Both the position numbers and the translations under genes were made by a program. 5,309 nt of DNA from Verrucomicrobiota bacterium. GTDB taxonomy: Bacteria > Verrucomicrobiota > Verrucomicrobiia > Chthoniobacterales > UBA10450. Below the pieces are notes generated by a model, which did not search any database, was not told where the DNA came from, and saw nothing but the letters and a program-made list of their open reading frames with translations. Location of the stretch: contig QHNB01000316.1 of assembly GCA_003217965.1 (NCBI GenBank), forward strand, positions 1 through 5,309, written 5' to 3'. Position 1 is the stretch's first letter. Each line of letters opens with the position of its first letter. Positions 1-5,309 of this stretch are shown here, piece after piece.

Positions 1-27
1 CTAGCGCCATTCGGGAACCCCCAGTGG

Positions 28-50
28 GAGCGGAAGCTAAGCGCCCGCTC
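28..50. repeat. Weak inverted repeat downstream of the GT2 gene
   Basis: GAGCGG at 28-33 pairs with CCGCTC at 45-50 across an 11-nt loop, about 20 nt past the GT2 stop on the minus strand. On that strand the hairpin is followed by CCCACTGGGGG rather than a T-run, so it is not a standard intrinsic terminator. It could be chance in GC-rich DNA. The window ends just beyond it, so what follows the operon cannot be seen. Confidence 0.25.
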
Positions 51-68
51 ATTCGTTGACAAGCCGAT

Positions 69-773
69 TCAGGAGAGACGATCGCCCTCGCGAATTCGGT
101 AGTTAAGCGGCCGCGAAAGCAGCCACCGTACGCCGAACATATCGATGGTCGCGCGCACGGCGCGATTGCCCAATCCATACTTCGTCTGGCCGAAACGACG
201 GACGCGATGATTCACCGGAATTTCGACCAAGCTATAGCCCGCGCCTTTGATCAGCGCCGGGATGAAACGGTGCATACCTTTAAAAGGAACAAGAGCTCGA
301 ATGCAGTCGCGCCGCATCGCTTTCAAAGTGCAACCGGTATCGCGCACGCCATCGCGAGTAAAACGGCTGCGAACAAAATTGGCGACGCGACTGCTGATGC
401 GTTTGACCCAGCTGTCTTTGCGTCGGGAGCGATAACCGCACACGAGATCGGCGCCCCGTGAAATTTCGGTCAATAATCTTGGAATATCGGCCGGATCGTT
501 CTGCAAGTCGCCGTCGATCAGGACTAGAATATCGCCGCTCCCGGCGTTAAGACCGGCCCAAATCGCGGCGCTTTGCCCGGCATTCTTTTCGAAACGCAAA
601 ACCCGAACATGCGGATCGGTGGCAATTCGTGCTGCCGTTTGGTCGGACGATCCGTCATCGACGAAGATAATTTCGTGATCGATGCCTTGAAGGGCGGCGG
701 TCAACTCGCGCTGCAGGATCGGCACGCTTTCCTCCTCGTTGTAAACGGGAACGATGACCGAGACGCGGTTCAC
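69..773 (-). CDS. Family 2 glycosyltransferase, DPM1/ArnC-like (polyprenyl-phosphate sugar synthase)
   Basis: The 234-residue product is a cytoplasmic GT-A fold glycosyltransferase of the type that moves a sugar from a nucleotide donor to a polyprenyl phosphate. Visible motifs, numbered from the GTG start, are VPVYNEEES at 8-16, FVDDGSSD at 37-44, the metal-binding DGDLQNDP at 87-94, GYRSRR at 113-118, DTGCTLKAMRRD at 145-156 and the basic RRFGQTKYG near 192-200. The C-terminus has no membrane helices, so the protein resembles soluble DPM1 more than ArnC or GtrB, which carry two. I chose GTG at 773 because it gives a 4-bp GTGA overlap with the stop of the preceding gene and starts just before the first beta strand. 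An ATG at 815 would add 14 residues that do not look like the family. It is the last gene of the three-gene unit. The sugar and exact lipid acceptor cannot be read from the sequence. Confidence 0.9.
   Translation of the reverse strand: MNRVSVIVPVYNEEESVPILQRELTAALQGIDHEIIFVDDGSSDQTAARIATDPHVRVLRFEKNAGQSAAIWAGLNAGSGDILVLIDGDLQNDPADIPRLLTEISRGADLVCGYRSRRKDSWVKRISSRVANFVRSRFTRDGVRDTGCTLKAMRRDCIRALVPFKGMHRFIPALIKGAGYSLVEIPVNHRVRRFGQTKYGLGNRAVRATIDMFGVRWLLSRPLNYRIREGDRLS
770..773 (-). promoter_or_regulatory. GTGA stop-start overlap between the PMT-like gene and the GT2 gene
   Basis: The TGA stop of the PMT-like gene (772-770) shares bases with a GTG that begins the GT2 reading frame (773-771). 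No purine-rich Shine-Dalgarno sequence is visible just upstream. This suggests that GT2 is translated by ribosomes re-initiating after termination on the upstream gene, keeping the two products in proportion. The overlap is seen directly; the coupling is inferred. Confidence 0.6.
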
Positions 774-2347
774 AGCGGAAGCGTGCGGTAATTGCGGCAC
801 AGATAAACATCCCATGTGCGGATTATCTTGCCGAACCGCCGCACTTCGATTTGGGCGGCCCGATCAGCGGAGGTGAAAGCGGCCCGAATGTTATGCGGAA
901 CCATTTTGCGACCGGCGTCTTGGACGTAGAGCGCGCTGCGTCCCGTGAAAAGGTTTACGCCGCTCTCCTCGGTGTAGGTTTGCTGATTGGGACTTGGCGT
1001 CCCGACTGGTCGCTCGACGAATTCATCGTAGCGGGGCCAAAATGAAAATTGATTGGCCATGTCCTGTGATTCGACCAGATAACACGGTGGGTGCCCGGGC
1101 CCTTCTACACGTTTCTCGCGGAGGTAGAATGAAATTTCAGACGCGCGATCGCGCTCGTCCGCAATTAGAAAGAGTTGTTCTTTATTTCGCGCCTCCAGAT
1201 CATTACGCAATTTTTCCAGCGCGGTGGTCGCGCTTTTCCAGCCGCGCATTCGATCGGCCGGATCGCGCCTGCTGATATCGACACCAAACGTTCGTAAAAT
1301 GTCAGAATCGAGCGTCGGCAGGCTCATGAGGAGTCCGATGGCGAGTGCGCAAGCCGCGGCCAATCGCCAGGCGCGGTTTGTCTCCAATCGTTCATGCCAG
1401 AAAGCGATCGCGAGCAGACCGAAACTGGGAAAAGCAAGTGCATCCCAATTCGGTGCCGCAGCTTTGTTGATTGAAAGCAGTGTATAAAAGATGAAGACGG
1501 GCAGTCCGAACCACATCAGGAACAAGCGGCGCGGCTGCTGTCGGGAACGCTTCCACGAGGCGATCACCGCCCAGGCAATACCGAGAAAGATCAATGGAGA
1601 GTAGGCGAGGAAATGCTGACCGAGAAATGCGAGCAATTCGCCAGGATGAATGGCAAAGGCCTGTTCGATGGCGCCGCGCGCTTTTAGATGAGCGAGCGTG
1701 ATCCAAGCGTGCTGCGCATTCCAGCGAAAAGGCGGGACGCAAAATCCGATGAACACGGCGAGCATAAGATAGAATCCTGGCCGTCGGAATTCCGGGCGCA
1801 ATTTCGGATTGAGCGCAAGCACCGTGATAAGTGAAACCAATTCGAGCGCGTTGGTGTATTTGCAGAGGAAACCGAGCCCAATCAATGTGCCGGTCAAGAG
1901 CCAGTGCCACGAGAACCTCGGGCTCACCTCGACCACGCGCCAAAAGGAGAACATCGCCGCGACCCAGAAAAAAACTGAGAGCGGATCAATTGTCATGAGG
2001 AACGTGCCCAGATTGAAGATGGGCGTCGCGTTCAACCCAATTACTGTCCAACAGGCAGCGGGTCCGCCGAAGAGTTTCCGAGCAAAGTAGAACAACAGCA
2101 GGCTGGTTCCTGCCCCAAGAAGCGGGCTGAAAAAGCGGACTCCAAACTCGTTCGCCCCAAAAAGCATCGTGCTGGCGCGAATTGCGAATGCAACACCGGG
2201 TCCTTTGCTGAAGTAGGCCGGCGCGAGTCGTTGCGACCACATCCAATAATGCGCCTCATCAAACTCGAGATCGGTCGTCGCCAGGAGAGTGAATCGCACC
2301 GCTGTGATTGCGATCACAAAAAACCAGACGGCCCGCTCGATTTTCAC
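770..2347 (-). CDS. PMT/ArnT-like integral membrane glycosyltransferase (PMT_2 superfamily)
   Basis: The 525-residue product looks like a GT-C fold enzyme of the PMT/ArnT superfamily. These enzymes take a sugar from a polyprenyl-phosphate donor and attach it to an acceptor such as lipid A, glycan or protein on the periplasmic side. After a first membrane helix (about 6-23), the first outer loop holds the conserved acidic pair in DEAHYWMW (30-37), then FSKGPGV (46-52). A second acidic site is D121 in TIDPLSVFFW. Many hydrophobic segments follow to about residue 345. The last 160 or so residues are a soluble, probably periplasmic domain containing IADERDRASEISFYLREKR and FSFWPRYDEF, a layout common in this family. 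Translation starts at GTG, overlapping the stop of the PAP2 gene by 4 bp; no ATG is available near the N-terminus. The neighbouring GT2 enzyme is the obvious candidate for making its lipid-linked donor. The acceptor is unknown, and arnT should not be assumed. Confidence 0.88.
   Translation of the reverse strand: MKIERAVWFFVIAITAVRFTLLATTDLEFDEAHYWMWSQRLAPAYFSKGPGVAFAIRASTMLFGANEFGVRFFSPLLGAGTSLLLFYFARKLFGGPAACWTVIGLNATPIFNLGTFLMTIDPLSVFFWVAAMFSFWRVVEVSPRFSWHWLLTGTLIGLGFLCKYTNALELVSLITVLALNPKLRPEFRRPGFYLMLAVFIGFCVPPFRWNAQHAWITLAHLKARGAIEQAFAIHPGELLAFLGQHFLAYSPLIFLGIAWAVIASWKRSRQQPRRLFLMWFGLPVFIFYTLLSINKAAAPNWDALAFPSFGLLAIAFWHERLETNRAWRLAAACALAIGLLMSLPTLDSDILRTFGVDISRRDPADRMRGWKSATTALEKLRNDLEARNKEQLFLIADERDRASEISFYLREKRVEGPGHPPCYLVESQDMANQFSFWPRYDEFVERPVGTPSPNQQTYTEESGVNLFTGRSALYVQDAGRKMVPHNIRAAFTSADRAAQIEVRRFGKIIRTWDVYLCRNYRTLPL
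2344..2347 (-). promoter_or_regulatory. GTGA stop-start overlap between the PAP2 gene and the PMT-like gene
   Basis: The PAP2 gene ends in TGA (2346-2344), and the PMT-like gene begins with GTG (2347-2345), giving the overlap GTGA. The bases upstream of the GTG show no Shine-Dalgarno-like run. It repeats the arrangement at the next junction of the unit, which supports one transcript with coupled translation. The coupling is inferred. Confidence 0.6.
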
Positions 2348-2994
2348 GATCGCAAATTCGACAGCAGCGTGGGGTGATGGGCAGCCAATTCCGGCAGTCG
2401 GCGCGAAACCAATTTCTTCCAGATCAACTCGCAGAGGGCAAGCACAAGTAGCGTCTCACCCGCAGCGAGAAAGAACGTGGCAAAAACATCGCTCGGCCAA
2501 TGCGCCCCGAGGTAAATGCGAGAATAGGCCACCGCGACTGTAATGATCCAATAAAGTTTTCCCCAACGGCGATAGAAAAGGGTGCAGCAAAGGGCGATAA
2601 CCGTGTTGTTGTTGACGTGACCCGACGGAAAGGAGACCCCGGCTCGCGAGCGGTCCGCCTCCGTCGAGAAACGGACTCTCGGCTTTTTGAAAACCGTTAT
2701 AAAGGCTGGTTTAGCGGGTTGCAGCTCGACCATTCGAACAGGTTGCACCTGTTTCGGGCGTGAACGTGCGATGGTGTGCTTGAGCGGACCCACGAAAAGA
2801 TTGGAGAATCCCAGCGCTAGCAGTGTGCAAAAGACGAATGCGCGGCCGCGAAAACCACCGAAAATGAGGAGTGCAATCCCGATAAGAACGAAAATGGGGC
2901 TCCAGATTGGAGCAGAGCTCACGATCGGCATGAACAAGTCGAGCGCCGGATGCGTCCATCGCTCGTTGATTAAATGAAAAATCCTTTCGTCCAT
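2344..2994 (-). CDS. PAP2-family membrane phosphatase
   Basis: This integral membrane phosphatase belongs to the type 2 phosphatidic acid phosphatase family, whose bacterial members remove phosphate from lipid phosphates such as undecaprenyl diphosphate, phosphatidylglycerol phosphate or lipid A. All three parts of the signature are intact in the 216-residue product: K72-x6-R79-P80, PSGH at 123-126 (general acid H126), and SRIYLGAHWPSD at 158-169 with nucleophile H165 and D169. About five hydrophobic segments are visible (roughly 30-47, 51-70, 126-141, 146-164 and 170-192). The 42 residues between RP and PSGH are rich in basic residues and lie within the usual spacing range. I chose ATG at 2994 because MDERIFHLINERW is a typical family N-terminus and a GGG run lies about 8 bases upstream. 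An in-frame ATG at 3045 would add 17 unlikely residues. It is first in the unit, so recycling of the carrier lipid used by the next two enzymes is a reasonable guess. Confidence 0.9.
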   Translation of the reverse strand: MDERIFHLINERWTHPALDLFMPIVSSAPIWSPIFVLIGIALLIFGGFRGRAFVFCTLLALGFSNLFVGPLKHTIARSRPKQVQPVRMVELQPAKPAFITVFKKPRVRFSTEADRSRAGVSFPSGHVNNNTVIALCCTLFYRRWGKLYWIITVAVAYSRIYLGAHWPSDVFATFFLAAGETLLVLALCELIWKKLVSRRLPELAAHHPTLLSNLRS

Positions 2995-3711
2995 CACTAC
3001 CCGCGCTGGGCGACGCAGAATAAAAGTGCCTTGCGGGGGAGACAATGGCTTTTGCTGGTGCTCGGCTTGGCCGCAATTGCCGTCCCAACTCTGGCCCAGA
3101 ATTTTCCAGATGCGCAGAAAGTGCTCGCGAACGTACGGCTACGACAATCCCGGCAGCAAATCGATTTACGCGGCCAATTGCGGCAAGATGCCACCATCAT
3201 TCCTTTCAGGCTGATCCAGAATGGTCCGGTCGTTCGCTATTTCTTCACGAACCCGGAAGAAACACTCCAAGTCCGCCTCGGCGCCAACGATTCCCGCCTC
3301 GATGAAATCAGTCGCAGCGGCGCGGAAAGAATTGCCGCCGCCAAATTGGACGAGCCAATCCGCCAGACCGCCATCGCTTACGAAGATCTTGCGCTTAAGT
3401 TTCTCTATTGGCCGAATGCCCGCGTGATCGGGGCTGATTTCATCCGGACGCGCAATTGTTGGAAGTTGCAACTACAAGCGCCCGCATCCGATTCGCAATA
3501 TGCAAGTGTGGCGCTGTGGGTCGATAAAGATAGCGGTGCCCTCATGCGGATGGAGGGTTATGATTCTTCCGAGAAACTGAGGAAGCGCTTCGAAGTTGTT
3601 TCTGCCCAGAAAATCGAAGATCGCTGGTATTTGAAGCAAATGCGGGTGGAGGCGGTTGATCCAAAGTCCGCTCGCGTGATCGCGCGAACGTATCTCGAGA
3701 TCAACCGGTAG
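2974..3711 (+). CDS. Secreted LolA-like protein (outer membrane lipoprotein-sorting protein family)
   Basis: The 245-residue product looks like an exported, beta-rich protein of the broad LolA/LolB-like family annotated as outer membrane lipoprotein-sorting protein. A hydrophobic segment (WLLLVLGLAAIAVPTLA, 25-41) preceded by RGR ends at a good signal peptidase I site before Q42. There is no lipobox, and the only cysteine is C162, so it should be soluble in the periplasm. The mature part has alternating strands, for example RLRQSRQQIDLRGQLR (55-70), YASVALWVDKDSGALMRMEG (176-195) and RWYLKQMRVEAVD (217-229), typical of this fold. The ATG at 2974 directly follows an in-frame TAA, has no visible ribosome binding site and overlaps the divergent PAP2 start. 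A TTG at 3031 would give MRGRQWLLLVL, a more ordinary signal peptide. It is divergent from the PAP2 unit, and a role in the same envelope process is possible but unproven. Family assignment is by overall pattern, not by a catalytic motif. Confidence 0.72.
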   Translation: MKNPFVHHYPRWATQNKSALRGRQWLLLVLGLAAIAVPTLAQNFPDAQKVLANVRLRQSRQQIDLRGQLRQDATIIPFRLIQNGPVVRYFFTNPEETLQVRLGANDSRLDEISRSGAERIAAAKLDEPIRQTAIAYEDLALKFLYWPNARVIGADFIRTRNCWKLQLQAPASDSQYASVALWVDKDSGALMRMEGYDSSEKLRKRFEVVSAQKIEDRWYLKQMRVEAVDPKSARVIARTYLEINR

Positions 3712-3836
3712 CCAGAGGGATTCACGCGATCATCCTAAGCCGCGCACACGGCGATAAATGTTGCGAGCGATGTGATGTCTTGGCGAATCGAAGAGATCCC
3801 TTGCATTCCCTCGGGATGAGACTCGTCGAGGCGCGA
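3712..3836. other. Convergent intergenic spacer
   Basis: These 125 bases separate the 3' ends of the LolA-like gene (plus strand) and tpiA (minus strand). I see only weak inverted repeats: GCCG/CGGC around 3739-3753, and ATCCC with GGGAT around 3796-3817. Neither is followed by a T-run on either strand, so no intrinsic terminator can be called. No small gene is evident. Confidence 0.5.
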
Positions 3837-4514
3837 TCACGCCGATAGCTCGCTCATTTCCTGGTCTTCGCAGGCCGCCAGGACGATTCGGGCGAAGCTA
3901 CGCGGATCGAGACTGGCGCCGCCGACTAGGGCCCCGTCGACATCCGGCTGCGACATGAGCGCGCGTGTGTTCGCGTTCCGGCCGGTGCCGATCGCCCAAA
4001 CCGGTTCGTAAGCAATCACTGTCTCACGCAATTCTCTGTCGGTCAGATCAGCCAGGCTACCGCGCAATTGCAGCGACAAAATCTTTTCCACGTTCCCTCT
4101 CTCGCGTTGCTCCAGCGTCTCTCCAATGCACACGATCGGGCGCAAGCCCGCTTCATGGGCGGCGCGGGCTTTGCGATTCACGATTTCATCGGTCTCGCCA
4201 AACATGGCGCGACGCTCACTGTGGCCAATCACGACATAGCGGACAAAAAGATCGCGCAGCATCGCGGCACTGATTTCGCCAGTGAAGGCTCCGCTCCGCT
4301 CCCAATGCATGTTTTGCGCACCAATTTTAATGTTCTGCGCTTTTCCGAGCGCCTCGTTCACTTTTGCTATCGCGGTGAAGGGCGGCGCAATTACCACTTC
4401 CACGGTGGAGATGTCATCGATCTCCAGCAGCAAATCTTTGGCGAACTCGACCGCTTCGGCCTGGAGCATGTTCATCTTCCAATTGGCCGCGACGATTTTC
4501 TTGCGCTGAGTCAT
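3837..4514 (-). CDS. tpiA: Triosephosphate isomerase with an internal deletion
   Basis: Triosephosphate isomerase interconverts dihydroxyacetone phosphate and glyceraldehyde 3-phosphate in the cytoplasm. The 225-residue product is unmistakable: NWKMN at 11-15 with catalytic K13, GHSERR at 97-102 with catalytic H98, AYEPVWAIGTG at 168-178 with catalytic E170, and DGALVGGASL at 193-202 for phosphate binding. The usual length is about 250. The shortfall is internal: after GTGRNA (176-181) the sequence jumps directly to NTRALMSQPDVDGALVGG. It omits the segment that normally holds helix 6, strand 7 and the phosphate-gripping GGS loop, about 35-40 residues. The frame is kept and the sequence on both sides is well conserved. 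As drawn the barrel would lack one strand, so normal activity is doubtful. It starts at ATG 1 nt after the pgk stop, with GAGA-like bases about 10 nt upstream. It is the second gene of a pgk-tpiA operon. Confidence 0.93.
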   Translation of the reverse strand: MTQRKKIVAANWKMNMLQAEAVEFAKDLLLEIDDISTVEVVIAPPFTAIAKVNEALGKAQNIKIGAQNMHWERSGAFTGEISAAMLRDLFVRYVVIGHSERRAMFGETDEIVNRKARAAHEAGLRPIVCIGETLEQRERGNVEKILSLQLRGSLADLTDRELRETVIAYEPVWAIGTGRNANTRALMSQPDVDGALVGGASLDPRSFARIVLAACEDQEMSELSA

Positions 4515-4515
4515 G

Positions 4516-5309
4516 CTATTTCTCGGTCAAAGCGGCAACCCCCGGTAGTTCCTTGCCTTCGAGCAGTTCCAGAGAAGCGCCGCCGCCGGTCGAAATAAAA
4601 GTCATCTTATCGCCGACCCCGGCCTGTTTCACCGCTGTCACCGAATCGCCGCCGCCGATGATGGTCGTTGCGTTCGATTGCGCGAGCGCGCGCGCAATCG
4701 CAAATGTGCCTTTGGCAAAATCGGGAATTTCAAAAACGCCGAGGGGGCCGTTCCACAAAATTGTTTTGGCCATTGCGATTTCGGCGGTGAATAGCGCCAC
4801 GGTTTCTGGTCCGGCATCGAGGTTTTGCCAGCCCTCAGGAATTCCATTTTCACGCGATAGCCGGCCCGATTTCCGGGAGGGCGCACCGGGACGAACTTCC
4901 TGAGCGATGATCGCATCGCGCGGGAGGACAAACTTCACCTCGCGTTTCTTGGCGAGCTGCATCAGTTCATTTGCCAGATTGATTTTGTCGAGCTCGACCC
5001 GGCTGGCTCCGATTGGAATTCCCAGTGCTTTGAAAAATGTGTTTGCCATAGCGCCGCCGATCAGGACGGTGTCAGCTTTCGCGATCAACGCTTTCAGCAC
5101 ACCGATTTTGTCCGAAACCTTAGCCCCGCCCATAATGACGAGAAACGGTTTGGCCGGATGATCGAGCTCTTCGTGCAAATATTTCAATTCTTTCTCCATT
5201 AAGAACCCCATCGCCGATGTCGCAATAAATCGCGTGACACCGACCGTGCTGGCGTGTGCACGATGGGCGGCGCCGAATGCATCGTTCACATAAAAATCGG
5301 CGAGTTTAG
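4516..5309 (-). CDS. pgk: Phosphoglycerate kinase, partial (N-terminus beyond the right edge)
   Basis: Phosphoglycerate kinase makes ATP from 1,3-bisphosphoglycerate and ADP in glycolysis and works in reverse in gluconeogenesis and carbon fixation. The reading frame stays open to the right edge. In-window residue 1 is the K of KLADFYVNDAFG, and 263 residues are present out of about 400-410, so roughly 140-150 N-terminal residues are missing. The GTG at 5289 is an internal valine codon of YVNDAFG, not a start. Motifs in order are AHRAHAST (14-21), MGGAKVSDK (59-67), GGAMANTF (84-91), WNGPLGVFE (185-193), the nucleotide-site GGGDSVTAVK (218-227) and STGGGASLELLEGKELPG (239-256). The C-terminus ends normally (ALTEK, TAG stop). 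A slightly long, basic stretch at 141-155 precedes the conserved IPEGW and is probably lineage variation. tpiA follows after 1 nt, so the two are surely co-transcribed, as in many bacterial gap-pgk-tpiA clusters. Confidence 0.97.
   Translation of the reverse strand, partial: KLADFYVNDAFGAAHRAHASTVGVTRFIATSAMGFLMEKELKYLHEELDHPAKPFLVIMGGAKVSDKIGVLKALIAKADTVLIGGAMANTFFKALGIPIGASRVELDKINLANELMQLAKKREVKFVLPRDAIIAQEVRPGAPSRKSGRLSRENGIPEGWQNLDAGPETVALFTAEIAMAKTILWNGPLGVFEIPDFAKGTFAIARALAQSNATTIIGGGDSVTAVKQAGVGDKMTFISTGGGASLELLEGKELPGVAALTEK

Noticed and set aside
1..30. tRNA T-arm-like GGGGGTTCCC on the minus strand
   Set aside because: The T-loop consensus and the rest of a cloverleaf are missing.
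1..52. Possible start of another minus-strand gene (ATG at 52, frame open to the left edge)
   Set aside because: Only about 17 codons are visible, there is no ribosome binding site, and the residues are not recognisable, so it cannot be supported.
1392..1943. 183-codon open frame on the minus strand
   Set aside because: It lies wholly inside the PMT-like gene in another frame, and its product shows no family motif or sensible hydrophobic pattern.
2960..3031. Promoter-like TTGATT and AATAAA hexamers before the LolA-like gene
   Set aside because: No pair has both acceptable -35 and -10 hexamers at 16-18 bp spacing, so no promoter is called.
2711..3088. 125-codon open frame on the minus strand
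   Set aside because: It overlaps the PAP2 gene, whose full catalytic signature is in the other frame.
3739..3817. Candidate terminator hairpins between the LolA-like gene and tpiA
   Set aside because: The stems are only 4-5 bp and neither strand has a following T-run.
4068..4598. 176-codon open frame on the plus strand
   Set aside because: It is antisense to tpiA and the end of pgk, both firmly identified; long antisense frames are expected in GC-rich coding DNA.
5287..5289. GTG as a start codon for pgk
   Set aside because: The frame stays open to the right edge and reads KLADFYVNDAFG, the conserved interior of phosphoglycerate kinase, so the gene is cut by the window edge.

Overview
The window carries two unrelated gene blocks, both read mainly from the minus strand, with one plus-strand gene between them. 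All coding regions share the same moderately GC-rich style, so nothing looks recently imported. The pairing of pgk and tpiA in one operon with a LolA-like protein and ArnC/ArnT-type enzymes fits a Gram-negative bacterium with an outer membrane. The protein style reminds me of soil Verrucomicrobiota (Chthoniobacterales-like), but that is an impression without a database search.

Block 1 (about 69-2994, minus strand, read right to left) is a tightly packed three-gene unit: a PAP2-family membrane phosphatase, a PMT/ArnT-like membrane glycosyltransferase, and a DPM1/ArnC-like family 2 glycosyltransferase. Both junctions are 4-bp GTGA overlaps in which the downstream gene begins with GTG and no Shine-Dalgarno sequence is obvious, which points to translational coupling. 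The set makes sense as a lipid-linked sugar pathway. The GT2 enzyme would charge a polyprenyl phosphate with a sugar, the PMT-like enzyme would transfer that sugar to an acceptor at the periplasmic face, and the PAP2 enzyme would dephosphorylate a lipid phosphate. The flippase such a route needs is not in the window.

Between the blocks (2974-3711, plus strand) is a secreted LolA-like protein (outer membrane lipoprotein-sorting family), divergent from the PAP2 gene. The annotated ATG starts of the two genes overlap head to head by 21 bp. A TTG start for the LolA-like gene at 3031 would remove the overlap.

Block 2 (3837-5309, minus strand) is glycolytic: the C-terminal two thirds of phosphoglycerate kinase, running off the right edge, followed after 1 nt by triosephosphate isomerase. 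The isomerase keeps its three catalytic residues but lacks a clean in-frame segment of roughly 35-40 residues covering helix 6, strand 7 and the phosphate-binding GGS loop. This is the most unusual thing in the window. It is either a real deletion in a normally essential enzyme or an assembly artefact.

No tRNA, rRNA, CRISPR array, insertion sequence or convincing intrinsic terminator was found. I see no clearly novel system. The points worth checking are the broken TIM barrel, the coupled lipid-sugar cassette and the divergent start overlap.
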